From Alphaproteobacteria bacterium (GTDB lineage Bacteria > Pseudomonadota > Alphaproteobacteria > Micropepsales > Micropepsaceae), in assembly GCA_017307355.1 (NCBI GenBank), contig JAFKFG010000009.1:99975-163974 (forward strand): a DNA stretch of 64,000 nt. Reading direction: 5' to 3'. The notes beneath the pieces are model-generated. The model worked only from the letters and a program-made list of their open reading frames with translations, was not told the DNA's origin and made no database searches. The number at the start of each line of letters is the position of its first letter. Positions within the stretch are counted from its first letter, which is position 1. Shown piece by piece: positions 36,001 through 44,327 of this stretch. The translations under genes and the position numbers were made by a program.

Positions 36001-36131
36001 GTCATCCCCGGCCGAGCCATGATGCGAAGCGTCATGGCGAGGGGAAGGGGATCCAGGTCTTCCAGACAATAATGCTCTCGCAGCCTGGATCCCCTTCCCT
36101 CGGTGCTGGTCGCACCTCGCCGGGGATGACA
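36001..36131. repeat. 131-bp imperfect palindrome, REP/MITE-like
   Basis: The outer arms GTCATCCCCGGC and GCCGGGGATGAC, and the inner arms AGGGGAAGGGGATCCAGG and CCTGGATCCCCTTCCCTCG, fold into one long hairpin. It fills the gap between convergent rmuC and recR. No ORF is inside. It could be a terminator-like repeat or a mobile miniature element. Confidence 0.75.
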
Positions 36132-36143
36132 GGCTGGGGATAG

Positions 36144-36734
36144 CTAAAGGGAGCGCCGCGCTTTAAAGGCTGCGCTCAGCGTGCCTTCGTCGAGATAATC
36201 GAGTTCGCCGCCCACCGGCACGCCATGGGCCAGGCGCGTCACTTTCAGATCGCCCAGCAGATCCATCAGATAATGCGCCGTGGTCTGGCCTTCGACGGTG
36301 GCGTTCATCGCCAGCACCACTTCCTCGACGCCGTCGGCTTTCGCCCTACCCAGCAAGGATGCGATATTCAACCGGTCGGGCGTGACGCCATCCAGCGCCG
36401 ACAAGGCCCCGCCCAGCACATGATAGCGGCCGCGAAACACGCCCGCCCGCTCCAGCGCCCACAGATCGGCGACATCCTCCACCACGCAGAGAAGATGCGG
36501 GTCGCGGCGCGGGTCGCGGCATATGTTGCAAGGGCTGACGGTATCGAGATTGCCGCAGACTTCGCAGGACCGCGTCGCCGCCGCCGCTTCGGCCATCGCC
36601 GCCGCCAGCGGTTCCAGCAGCAGATCCCGCTTCTTCAGCAGCACCAGAGCCGCGCGCCGCGCCGAACGCGGACCCAGGCCCGGCAGCTTGGCCAGAAGTT
36701 GAATCAGCCGCTCGATCTCGGAACCGGAGGCCAT
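36144..36734 (-). CDS. recR: Recombination protein RecR
   Basis: The 196-residue RecFOR mediator has a HhH region with [17 protein letters not shown] (about residues 14-30), a C4 zinc finger ([16 protein letters not shown], about 56-71) and a Toprim domain beginning [14 protein letters not shown]. It acts with RecO at gapped DNA. It overlaps the dnaX stop by one base, the classical dnaX-recR coupling; the usual ybaB gene between them is not here. Confidence 0.97.
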   Translation of the reverse strand: MASGSEIERLIQLLAKLPGLGPRSARRAALVLLKKRDLLLEPLAAAMAEAAAATRSCEVCGNLDTVSPCNICRDPRRDPHLLCVVEDVADLWALERAGVFRGRYHVLGGALSALDGVTPDRLNIASLLGRAKADGVEEVVLAMNATVEGQTTAHYLMDLLGDLKVTRLAHGVPVGGELDYLDEGTLSAAFKARRSL

Positions 36735-38455
36735 CAGCTGTCCGTCGAATCCGGCGCGGGCGGGGCGACGTCCTGCGCTTCCACGTCACGCACCGCCACG
36801 ATTTCCGCGCCCGGGAAGCGATCCAGCACGGCGCGGACCATCGGTGCCTGCATCACGCTTTCGATTCGCGCGGCTTTGGCATTGCGTTTCTGTTCGGCCA
36901 AGGTGGGCTGGCCGGGCTGGTTGGAAATTGAAACCGTCCAGCGGGCATGGGTCCAGTCGCGCAGCTTTTGCTGCAGGTCGCCGGCCAGGCTGCGCGGCGC
37001 GCGGGGACCGGGACGAAACTCCAGATGCCCCGCTTCCAGCTTCACCAGATGCATGTCGTTTTCGATATGCACTTTCAGCACCGGCGCGCCATTCTTCGCC
37101 GCCAACAGGGCAATGTCTTCCAGGCCCCGCATGACGGGAGCACTGTCCGGCATCGCCTGCGCGACGGCGCGGGGTTGGGCAACGGCCGACGCGGCGGGAC
37201 CGCGCCCGCCGCTCGAAGGGGCGCCGCCGGACGGTGAGGCTCCACGCGCCGGAACGCCACCGCCATCCAGGATATCCTTCACCAGCTTGTCGGTGGGTGG
37301 CAGTTCGGCGGCATAGGAAAGGCGGATCAGCGCCATCTCGCAGGCGGCGATGGGACGGGTGGCGTCGCGCACTTCGAACAGGCCCTTCAGCAGCAATTGC
37401 CAGGCGCGGGTGAGCGAGGGCACCGACAATTTCGCCGCCAGGTCGGCGGCCCGCTTGGCCTCGCCCGACGCGCCGTCGAAAAAGCCTTGGGCGGACGGCG
37501 CGACTTTCAGCCGGGTGAGGAAATGGGTGATCTCCATCAGATCCTGCATCACCGCCAACGGATCGGCGCCGGAATCATAGAGCGCGCCCAGATCGGCCAG
37601 CGCGGCGGGCACATCCCCGCCCATGATCTTTTCGAACAGGTCCAGAACCCGGCCCCGGTCCGCCAGGCCCAGCATGCCGCGCATGATTTCGGCGGTGATG
37701 GTGCCGCTTTCATTGTGGGCGATCGCCTGGTCGAGCAAGGACAGGGCATCGCGCGCCGAGCCTTCGGCGGCGCGGGCGATCAAGGCCAGTGCGCTTTCCT
37801 CGATCTCGACTTTTTCCTTGGCCGCGATCTGGCCCAGATAAGCAGCCAATTCGCCCGATTCGATCCGGCGCAGGTCGAAACGCTGGCAGCGCGACAACAC
37901 CGTCACCGGCACTTTGCGGATTTCGGTGGTGGCGAAGATGAACTTCACATGCGGCGGCGGCTCTTCCAGCGTCTTCAGGATCGCGTTGAAGGCCGGCTTG
38001 GACAGCATATGCACTTCGTCCAGGATATAGACCTTGTAGCGCGACGAAGCGGGGGCATAGCGCACCGCGTCGATGATCTGGCGCACTTCATCCACGCCAT
38101 TGTTGGACGCGGCATCCATTTCCTGCACATCGACATTGCGCGATTCGGCGATGGAGACGCAGGGGTCGCACACGCCGCAGGGATGGATAGTGGGCTCGGT
38201 CCGCTTGCCGTCCGGGCCGATGCAGTTCAGGGCGCGGGCGATGATGCGGGCGGTGGTGGTCTTGCCTACCCCGCGCACCCCGGTGAGCATGAAGGCATGG
38301 GCGATCCGCCCCGTGGCGAAGGCGTTGGACAGGGTGCGCACCAGCGCCTCCTGCCCGATCAGGCCGGTGAAATCGGACGGCCGGTATTTGCGCGCCAGGA
38401 CGCGATAGGCTTCCTCGGGGCGTTGCCCAAGGTCTAACGACGTGGGTTCGGACAT
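36734..38455 (-). CDS. dnaX: DNA polymerase III subunits tau/gamma
   Basis: The 573-residue clamp-loader ATPase has Walker [13 protein letters not shown] (about residues 60-71), a zinc knuckle with [18 protein letters not shown]alker B/sensor region and [11 protein letters not shown] (Arg finger region). The C-terminal 200 residues are Ala/Pro-rich, then a tau-specific domain. No A6G-type frameshift site was recognised, so a gamma form cannot be claimed. The start at 38455 (MSEPTSLDL) is well inside a longer open frame that runs antisense over the SRP RNA gene. Confidence 0.97.
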   Translation of the reverse strand: MSEPTSLDLGQRPEEAYRVLARKYRPSDFTGLIGQEALVRTLSNAFATGRIAHAFMLTGVRGVGKTTTARIIARALNCIGPDGKRTEPTIHPCGVCDPCVSIAESRNVDVQEMDAASNNGVDEVRQIIDAVRYAPASSRYKVYILDEVHMLSKPAFNAILKTLEEPPPHVKFIFATTEIRKVPVTVLSRCQRFDLRRIESGELAAYLGQIAAKEKVEIEESALALIARAAEGSARDALSLLDQAIAHNESGTITAEIMRGMLGLADRGRVLDLFEKIMGGDVPAALADLGALYDSGADPLAVMQDLMEITHFLTRLKVAPSAQGFFDGASGEAKRAADLAAKLSVPSLTRAWQLLLKGLFEVRDATRPIAACEMALIRLSYAAELPPTDKLVKDILDGGGVPARGASPSGGAPSSGGRGPAASAVAQPRAVAQAMPDSAPVMRGLEDIALLAAKNGAPVLKVHIENDMHLVKLEAGHLEFRPGPRAPRSLAGDLQQKLRDWTHARWTVSISNQPGQPTLAEQKRNAKAARIESVMQAPMVRAVLDRFPGAEIVAVRDVEAQDVAPPAPDSTDS

Positions 38456-38518
38456 GGGCCAACTATAGCAAGCGGCGCCGAGCGCGGGCGTCAAATCGGT
38501 GGATTTTTTGTGGAAAGG

Positions 38519-38614
38519 TGAGAGCCCGGCACGACCCGAAACGAATTCGTTACGGCTGCTTCCTTCCGGACCTGACCGGGTTGGCGACGGTTTCGTCCGC
38601 GCCGGACTCTCGGG
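38519..38614 (-). ncRNA. ffs: SRP RNA (4.5S, bacterial small type)
   Basis: On the minus strand the signature GGTCAGGTCCGGAAGGAAGC followed by AGCCGTAACG is intact, with the GGAA tetraloop and the asymmetric loop. The ends GAGAGTCCGGC and GCCGGGCTCTC pair to close the hairpin. About 96 nt; ends are approximate. A CTATAT-like -10 precedes the 5' end. The location upstream of dnaX is common. Confidence 0.93.
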
Positions 38615-38708
38615 GGGCGATATAGCTATTTTGGAGTAGAATTGCGAGTCGTTACGGCGTTCGCGCGGCAAAGGCCTGTCGGCCTTTGCTTTTCGCGCTC
38701 ACTGTTCC

Positions 38709-38770
38709 CGACCTGACCGGGTTGGCGACAGGTCCGTCCGCACCGACTTCTGGGGCGGGATATAGTCCGG
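38709..38770 (-). pseudogene. Partial second copy of the SRP RNA 5' half
   Basis: On minus, 38710-38729 is identical to ffs 38569-38588, and similarity continues through the 5' end and the CTATAT promoter-like sequence to about 38765 (offset 141 bp). The 3' half is lost: after GGTCAGGTC it becomes GGGAACAGTGAGCG and the GAAGCAGCC strand is missing. A strong hairpin GCAAAGGCC/GGCCTTTGC (38668-38689) follows. It may be a decayed tandem duplicate, or a distinct small RNA using the same promoter. Confidence 0.6.
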
Positions 38771-38814
38771 ACGCGCCGGAATTGCGGGTCCGGGGCCATT
38801 TGCTACAAACCCTC

Positions 38815-39702
38815 ATGCTTTCTTTCACGGGAAATCCTTTGAACCGGGCCAGTGCGGAGCGCAGCGATCCGGCCTGGGTCGCGGCCCAGCAGGCGCGGGC
38901 GGACGCGCTTTTCCTGCCCATCTGGCAGGCCAAGCCGTTTCTGAGCGGCGGCAGGGCCGGGTTCCTCAGCGCCACCCAATTGGGCCTGAACCCCGATCAG
39001 ATGTGCGCCTTTCTGGGATTGCAGGATGGACGGCCCCTGTTCGCGGTGGCGCTGCCCGACAGCCAAGACCCGCCACTGGCGACGCTGGGCGAATTCACAG
39101 AGATGCGGGCCGCCGCGCTCTTGCTGCCGGATGCGGAATGCGCCATCGCCGGCCAGGCCAAATCGCTGGTCGACTGGCATCACCGCCACCGCTTCTGCGC
39201 CAATTGCGGTGCTAAGACTTTGGCCGCCGACAGCGGATACCGGCGCGATTGCCCGGGATGCGGGGCCCAGCATTTTCCCCGCACCGATCCGGTGGTGATC
39301 ATGCTGCCGCTTCTGGGCGAGGAATGCCTGGTCGGCCGCGGCGCGCGCTTTCCCGAAGGCATGTATTCGGCCTTCGCCGGCTTCATGGAGCCCGGCGAGA
39401 CCTTGGAAGAAGCCGTGAGGCGCGAGCTCCAGGAAGAAGTGGCGCTCCAAATTTCATCGGTGCGCTATCACGCCTCCCAGCCCTGGCCCTTTCCCTCCTC
39501 GCTGATGCTGGGATGTTATGCTGAGGCCGTGTCCAAGGATTTCCAAATCGATGCGCAGGAAATCGAACAGGCCTGCTGGATGACCAAAGCCGAAGTCCGG
39601 GCGCGGCTGGCGGGCGGCATCGAAGACGGCATCAAGCTGCCCGGCACAGTCGCGATCGCGCGCCTGCTTCTGGCGGATTGGGTCAATACTGGGGATAAAT
39701 AA
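38815..39702 (+). CDS. nudC: NAD(+) diphosphatase / NAD-capped RNA hydrolase NudC
   Basis: The 295-residue Nudix enzyme has a zinc ribbon (FCANCG and CPGCG, near residues 127-147), the Nudix box GFMEPGETLEEAVRRELQEEV (about 185-205, quoted in part) and the NudC-specific SQPWPFPSSLM. It cleaves NAD(H) and removes NAD caps from RNA. The start at 38815 (MLSFTGNPLN) matches family starts; an upstream frame runs over the SRP-like sequence. Confidence 0.95.
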   Translation: MLSFTGNPLNRASAERSDPAWVAAQQARADALFLPIWQAKPFLSGGRAGFLSATQLGLNPDQMCAFLGLQDGRPLFAVALPDSQDPPLATLGEFTEMRAAALLLPDAECAIAGQAKSLVDWHHRHRFCANCGAKTLAADSGYRRDCPGCGAQHFPRTDPVVIMLPLLGEECLVGRGARFPEGMYSAFAGFMEPGETLEEAVRRELQEEVALQISSVRYHASQPWPFPSSLMLGCYAEAVSKDFQIDAQEIEQACWMTKAEVRARLAGGIEDGIKLPGTVAIARLLLADWVNTGDK

Positions 39703-39741
39703 TCTTTTTTGGATGCGCGCCCGAGAGCAGGCGGGTGCACA

Positions 39742-39785
39742 GGGGCATCCAGGGGCACATAGGGGAACAAGCGGGATCACGGGGG
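39742..39785. other. Phased G-tract cluster downstream of nudC
   Basis: Five runs of three to five G (39742, 39752, 39762, 39773 and 39781) occur with about 10-bp spacing. This fits a G-quadruplex-forming pattern on the plus strand; function unknown. The nearby 39819-39837 region also has a short palindrome GATGCGTT/AACGCATT. The rest of 39703-39916 has no gene. Confidence 0.4.
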
Positions 39786-39916
39786 ATGCAAAAACAGAGG
39801 TCCACGCGCAGCCCAAGATGCGTTGACAACGCATTCGAAACCGCCATCATCACTTCTTCCGACTCGCGTTAGCTCAGTCAGCCAGACAGCAGCAAGAAAA
39901 ACTAAAGCTGTTTCTG

Positions 39917-40117
39917 ATGGAGCATTGCGTGCGCGAAATCATCAAAAACCAAATTGAATTTCACTTTCTGGGTGCAGGCGGATCAGCCGTAGGCCCAATA
40001 GGCATTGCAGTATTTGCATTGCTTTGTTTTGCGGTGCTCGCCTTCATGGCGATAATCATCGCGAAATTTGGGTCAACGCCTTTGATAAAGTGGATAATGC
40101 AGCTTCGGCAGTTCTGA
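39917..40117 (+). CDS. Small hypothetical membrane protein
   Basis: The 66-residue frame has one strong hydrophobic segment (about residues 28-50, GIAVFALLCFAVLAFMAIII) and a charged N-terminus. The base composition is noticeably richer in A/T than the neighbours and no clear ribosome site precedes the ATG. I do not recognise the family. It may be a real small gene acquired by transfer, or a chance frame in a foreign segment. Confidence 0.35.
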   Translation: MEHCVREIIKNQIEFHFLGAGGSAVGPIGIAVFALLCFAVLAFMAIIIAKFGSTPLIKWIMQLRQF

Positions 40118-40132
40118 TTGGGTGCGACGAGT

Positions 40133-40576
40133 ATGAATATTCGAGTTGCGACTCCCGACGACCATGACGCGCTGGCCCGGATCTGGCTGGAAAGCTGGTA
40201 TTCCACCGGCCTTCAATCCCTGTTCGATCCGGGTCTTTCGATGCTGCGCGCCCGCATTCCGGAGGAAGTGGCGAAAGGCTGGGAGCTTTATGCCGCCGAA
40301 GAGGCGGGCGAGATCCTCGCCATGCTGGCGATCCATCCGCGCGATGCCTATCTCGACCAGCTTTGGGTGGCGCCCGCCCATCAAGGCCGCGGCATCGGCC
40401 GCGCCCTTCTGGCCTTCACCCGCGAGAAATTGCCCCACGAAATCTGGCTGCGCTGCGTGGTGCAGAATGAAAGCGCCTGGCGCTGGTACGAGCGCGAAGG
40501 CTTTCTGTTCGAAGGCGAGGAGAACGTGCCGCCATCCAACATGCGGATGAAGCGGTATCGCTGGAAACGGGGATAG
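40133..40576 (+). CDS. GNAT-family N-acetyltransferase
   Basis: The 147-residue protein has the GNAT beta-bulge and the acetyl-CoA loop LWVAPAHQGRGIGRALLAF (about residues 80-98), with VQNESAWRWYEREGF near the C-terminus. The acceptor is unknown. The start at 40133 (MNIRVATPDD) is the usual family beginning. It overlaps no neighbour and is convergent with a 54-residue gene (0-bp gap). Confidence 0.9.
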   Translation: MNIRVATPDDHDALARIWLESWYSTGLQSLFDPGLSMLRARIPEEVAKGWELYAAEEAGEILAMLAIHPRDAYLDQLWVAPAHQGRGIGRALLAFTREKLPHEIWLRCVVQNESAWRWYEREGFLFEGEENVPPSNMRMKRYRWKRG

Positions 40577-40741
40577 TTATTTCTTTTTCTGCGGGCGCTT
40601 GACCGTGGCGCGCAGCATTTCGCTGCTGACTTCCGCCAGCCGGTTCACATCCACGATCATTTCGAGCGTGATGCGCACTTTGTTTTCCGTGAATGGCTCG
40701 ATGCCGGTGACGCGAACGGTGGTGGCCGGAAAGGCGCTCAT
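40577..40741 (-). CDS. Small hypothetical protein, 54 residues
   Basis: The frame encodes MSAFPATTVRVTGIEPFTE and ends RATVKRPQKKK, with a central VRITLEMIVDVNRLAEVSS segment. Base use and codon pattern fit the genome, and it begins 57 bp after the pheA stop on the same strand. I do not recognise a family. The Lys-rich tail suggests a nucleic-acid or ribosome partner, but that is only a guess. Confidence 0.55.
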   Translation of the reverse strand: MSAFPATTVRVTGIEPFTENKVRITLEMIVDVNRLAEVSSEMLRATVKRPQKKK

Positions 40742-40798
40742 GACGGTGCTATCCTCAACCCAAAGTCAGCCTAGCCGAAGGTGTGGAACCGAACAAAC

Positions 40799-41659
40799 TT
40801 AACCTGGCATGTCCTCACGGAAGGGATGGGCGGGATAAACGCCCATGATGATGAGCTTGGATGTGAAGAAGCTCAGTTCTTCCAGCGCCCGGTTCACCGC
40901 CGGATCGTCGGGATGGCCCTGGATGTCGGCATAGAATTGCGTGGCGTTGAAGGAACCGCCCATCTGATAGGATTCCAGCTTGGTCATGTTGACGCCATTG
41001 GTGGCGAAGCCGCCCATCGCCTTGTACAGCGCGGCCGGCACATTCTTGACCCGGAAGACGAAGCTGGTGACGACCTTGCCATTGTTGGGCGCGTCGTCCC
41101 GCTCGCGCGACATGATGAGAAAGCGCGTCATGTTGTGATGCTCGTCCTCGACATCGCGGGCCAGCACTTTCAGGCCATACAATTCGCCCGCCAGCGACGA
41201 GGCCAGCGCGGCGCAGCTGGGATCCTTCATTTCCGCCACATGCTTGGCGGAGCCGGCGGTGTCGTACCAATTCTGGGTGGCGAGCTTGCGTTCGCGCACG
41301 ATGTTGCGGGCCTGGGCCAAGGCCGGCGCCTGGCTGTAGAGCGTCTTGATCCCTTCCAAGGTGGCGTCCTTCAGGCCCAGCAACTGATGATGGATGGGCA
41401 GGAAATGCTCGCCCACGATATGCAGGCCCGATTGCGGCAACAAATGATGGATGTCGGCGATGCGGCCCATCAGCGAATTCTCGACCGGGATGATGCACAG
41501 ATCGCAGCTGCCCGACCGCACCGCGTCGATCGCGTCTTCGAAACTGGCATGGGGAATGGCGGCGGCATGCGGAATGGCTTCGCGCGCGGCGAGGTTGGCA
41601 TAGGCGCCCGGCTCGCCCTGGAATGCGACGCGCTTGGCATGGTCGATCGATTTGGTCAT
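40799..41659 (-). CDS. pheA: Prephenate dehydratase
   Basis: The 286-residue enzyme makes phenylpyruvate from prephenate. Catalytic domain: FQGEPGAYANLAA at the N-terminus, IPVENSLMGRI (about residues 57-67) and the TRFLIMSR motif with essential Thr (about 178-185). A C-terminal ACT regulatory domain (about 195-280) has the ESYQMGGSFN and FYADIQGHP stretches for Phe feedback. No chorismate mutase domain is fused; a free one is at 11500-11817. It overlaps kdsB by 4 bp. Confidence 0.96.
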   Translation of the reverse strand: MTKSIDHAKRVAFQGEPGAYANLAAREAIPHAAAIPHASFEDAIDAVRSGSCDLCIIPVENSLMGRIADIHHLLPQSGLHIVGEHFLPIHHQLLGLKDATLEGIKTLYSQAPALAQARNIVRERKLATQNWYDTAGSAKHVAEMKDPSCAALASSLAGELYGLKVLARDVEDEHHNMTRFLIMSRERDDAPNNGKVVTSFVFRVKNVPAALYKAMGGFATNGVNMTKLESYQMGGSFNATQFYADIQGHPDDPAVNRALEELSFFTSKLIIMGVYPAHPFREDMPG

Positions 41660-42399
41660 GAGAGAATTTTCCGCGCGAAGTATTGCTGAGCTTTGGCGAG
41701 ATCGGCTGGAGTATCGACACTGAGCGGCACGCTGTCCACGCGGGCCACCGCAATGCTCATATTCGCTTCCAGGGCGCGCAGCTGCTCCAGCTTTTCGCGC
41801 AGCTCCAAAGGCGACGGCGGCAGGCCCACGAACCGCGTCAGGGCGTCGCGGCGATAAGCATAGATGCCGACATGATGAAACAGAGGCCCGTCGCCGGTGG
41901 GCGCGGTGGCGCGGGTGAAATAAAGCGCCCGGCCGCGCCGTCCATCCCGCTCCCAGGCCACCACCGCTTTCACCACGCTGGGATTGTCGCGCTCGGCGGG
42001 ATCGACGATCTCGGCCGCCAGGGTGGCGATATCGGCGCCGCTGTCGCCAAGCGCCGCCGCCACGGCGCGAATTTGGGCCGGATCGAGGGCGGGCAGATCG
42101 CCCTGCAGATTGATCACCACGTCATGGCGGCGCTCCGGGTCCAGCTTCTCCAGCGCCGCATAAATGCGGTCCGAGCCGGAGGGCAGGTCCGGGTCGGTCA
42201 GCACCGCCTGCCCCCCCGCCGCTTTGACCGCCGCGGTGATTTCGGCCTCGCCGGCCGCCACCGCCACCGGCCCCAGGCCCGCCGCCTCGGCCTGGCGCAG
42301 CACGCGCACGATCATGGGCACCCCCCCGATATCGGCCAGGGGTTTTGCCGGCAGGCGCGTCGAGGCCAGGCGCGCGGGAATCAGCAGAATGGGGTTCAT
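41656..42399 (-). CDS. kdsB: 3-deoxy-manno-octulosonate cytidylyltransferase
   Basis: The 247-residue enzyme activates Kdo with CTP for lipopolysaccharide. Motifs: IPARLASTRLPAKPLADIGG (about residues 7-26), VVINLQGDLPALDP and HVGIYAYRRDAL (about 165-176), which is the usual Kdo transferase sequence. It is coupled to pheA by a 4-bp overlap, an arrangement seen in several Alphaproteobacteria. Confidence 0.97.
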   Translation of the reverse strand: MNPILLIPARLASTRLPAKPLADIGGVPMIVRVLRQAEAAGLGPVAVAAGEAEITAAVKAAGGQAVLTDPDLPSGSDRIYAALEKLDPERRHDVVINLQGDLPALDPAQIRAVAAALGDSGADIATLAAEIVDPAERDNPSVVKAVVAWERDGRRGRALYFTRATAPTGDGPLFHHVGIYAYRRDALTRFVGLPPSPLELREKLEQLRALEANMSIAVARVDSVPLSVDTPADLAKAQQYFARKILS

Positions 42400-42590
42400 G
42401 TCGGCTTTCCAGGACCGCCGGCCGGAAAAGGGGCCGGGGGGATGGGTTTTTTAGGCTGGGAACCGCCCCAAGGCCAGCCATAGACCCTTGATCTATGCGG
42501 CGCTTCGCCGCAATGACGTCAGGGGATGGGCGGGTAATGTCCCCCCGTATTTTGCCGGTCGGGAACACCGGTTTCAGGGAGCTTGCGCTT

Positions 42591-43265
42591 ATGGATTCCT
42601 TTGAGTGGAACAAGATTATCGGCGCGGTCCTTGGCACGGCGATTTTCATCTTCGTCGTTCGCCTGGGCGCCGAGACACTCTATGAGCCCGAGAAGCCCGC
42701 AAAGCCCGGCTATGTGGTGGAAGGCGTCGTCGAAGATAAGGGCGCCGCTGCCGCCGGCCCGGTTGCCGAAGTGATGCCGGATTGGGGCACCGTGCTGCCC
42801 GCCGCCGACGTTGCGAACGGCAAGACCATTTCCGTGCGCTGCGAACAGTGCCACGACCTGTCGAAGGGCGGCGTCAACAAGATCGGACCTGAATTGTATG
42901 CGGTGGTCGATCGTCCCCGCGCCATCCATGAAGGCTTCGCCTATTCGGCGGCCATGAAGGGCAAAGGCGGCAACTGGACCTATGACGAACTGTTCAAATT
43001 CCTGAAGTCGCCCGGCAGCTATATCCCCGGCACCAAGATGAGCTTCGCCGGCATCTCCAAGGAGCAGGACCGCATCAACCTGATCGCCTATCTGCGCTCC
43101 GATGCGGATACGCCGGCTGCCATTCCCGCGCCCGCGCCGAAGGAAGCGGCGCCTGCCGCGGCTCCGGCTGGCGCGGCTCCCGCTGCCGGTGCGGCCCCTG
43201 CCGCGGCTCCGGCCGATGCAGCCAAGCCTGCTGCCGCCGCTCCCGCGGAAGCACCCAAGAAGTAA
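42591..43265 (+). CDS. Membrane-anchored cytochrome c (CycM/c552 type)
   Basis: The 224-residue protein has an uncleaved N-terminal anchor (about residues 9-26) and one class I haem c domain. The haem site CEQCH is at 84-88, and the axial Met is Met150 in GTKMSF. The last 50 residues are a Pro/Ala-rich tail ending APAEAPKK. It probably carries electrons from bc1 to an oxidase at the inner membrane, as CycM does. The start at 42591 follows a GGGAGC site. Confidence 0.93.
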   Translation: MDSFEWNKIIGAVLGTAIFIFVVRLGAETLYEPEKPAKPGYVVEGVVEDKGAAAAGPVAEVMPDWGTVLPAADVANGKTISVRCEQCHDLSKGGVNKIGPELYAVVDRPRAIHEGFAYSAAMKGKGGNWTYDELFKFLKSPGSYIPGTKMSFAGISKEQDRINLIAYLRSDADTPAAIPAPAPKEAAPAAAPAGAAPAAGAAPAAAPADAAKPAAAAPAEAPKK

Positions 43266-43298
43266 GAGCGCAAGCTGGCCAAGCCCAAGGTCCTTTTC

Positions 43299-44210
43299 AT
43301 GTTGCCGCCGGGCTGGGACGCCCTCGGCAAGGACAGTTTTGCGTCCGATCATTTCGAAGCGGTGCTGGACGGGCGCGAGGCGTATAAGCCGGAAGAGATC
43401 ACGTACTTTTCCGGCTTCCGGCCGCCGCCCGGATTCCTCAAGACCCTTCCCAACCTGAAGGCGATGTTCTCGCTGGGCGCGGGCGTGGACGGATTCCTGC
43501 GCGATCCCGAATTGCCCCGCCTGCCGCTCACCCGCTTCGTCGATCCCACCTTGATGCATGAAATGGCGCAGTATGTGGTGATGCATGTGCTGATCGCGCA
43601 TCGCGGCCAGCGCTTTTTCGACGCCGCGCAGAAGGAAAGCACCTGGCGGCAACGCATGCTGGCCCGGCCCTCGCGCGATACGCGTATCGGCATATTGGGA
43701 TTGGGCGATATCGGCGGCACCATCGCCACCAGCCTTCTGCCCTTCGACTTCCAGCTTTCCGGCTGGAGCCGTTCGCGCAAAGCCATTCCCGGCGTGAAAA
43801 GTTTCGCCGGCGACAGCGAATTGCCGCAGTTCCTGAGCCAATGCGACTATCTGGTCTGCGTCCTGCCGCTGACCGACGACACGCGCGGCATCATCGATGC
43901 CAAGCTCCTCGCGCGGCTTCCCCAAGGCGCCTGGGTGATCAATGTGGCGCGCGGCGCCCATCTGATCGAAGAGGATCTGATCGCCGCCCTGGACTCAGGG
44001 CATCTGGCGGGCGCGGTGCTGGATGTGTTTCAAGCCGAGCCTTTGCCCGACGACAGCCCGATCTGGCGGCATCCCAAGATCACCGCCACGCCCCATATCG
44101 CGGGCATCACCGATGCGCAGGCTGCGTTTGCCTATGTCGCGGACTGTGTGAAGCGCTGCGAAAACGGGCTGCCGCTGGAAAATGTGGTCGATCTAGTCAA
44201 AGGTTATTGA
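43299..44210 (+). CDS. 2-hydroxyacid dehydrogenase, glyoxylate/hydroxypyruvate reductase A-like
   Basis: The 303-residue protein is of the D-2-hydroxyacid dehydrogenase family. It has the NAD(P) motif GILGLGDIGGTIATSL (about residues 129-144), catalytic NVARGAHLIEEDLI (Arg), LDVFQAEPLP (Glu) and ATPHIAG (His). Its order and short length match GhrA. The likely reaction is glyoxylate or hydroxypyruvate reduction. The start is the ATG at 43299; a few upstream codons are open but lack a start. Confidence 0.91.
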   Translation: MLPPGWDALGKDSFASDHFEAVLDGREAYKPEEITYFSGFRPPPGFLKTLPNLKAMFSLGAGVDGFLRDPELPRLPLTRFVDPTLMHEMAQYVVMHVLIAHRGQRFFDAAQKESTWRQRMLARPSRDTRIGILGLGDIGGTIATSLLPFDFQLSGWSRSRKAIPGVKSFAGDSELPQFLSQCDYLVCVLPLTDDTRGIIDAKLLARLPQGAWVINVARGAHLIEEDLIAALDSGHLAGAVLDVFQAEPLPDDSPIWRHPKITATPHIAGITDAQAAFAYVADCVKRCENGLPLENVVDLVKGY

Positions 44211-44310
44211 CCCCCATCTGTCTGCCACGGCCGCAAGCGGCCTAGCAGACGTTCGATACGCTGACGCTATCGAACTCCCCCATCAGGCCTTCGGCCACGG
44301 AGGAAGAAAG
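44211..44310. repeat. Nested-hairpin intergenic repeat, copy C (with insert)
   Basis: It begins CCCCCATCTGTCTGCC and GGCCGCAAGCGGCC, and ends CCATCAGGCCTTCGGCC and GGAGGAAGAAAG. An extra hairpin, GTTCGATACG/GCTATCGAAC, is inserted in the middle compared with copies A and B. It lies between ghrA-like and NlpC genes, which converge. Confidence 0.7.
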
Positions 44311-44327
44311 CTAGTGTTCGCTTCTCG

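Noticed and set aside
36734..38455. Programmed frameshift giving a gamma form of DnaX
   Set aside because: No A6G-like slippery heptamer with a downstream hairpin was recognised.
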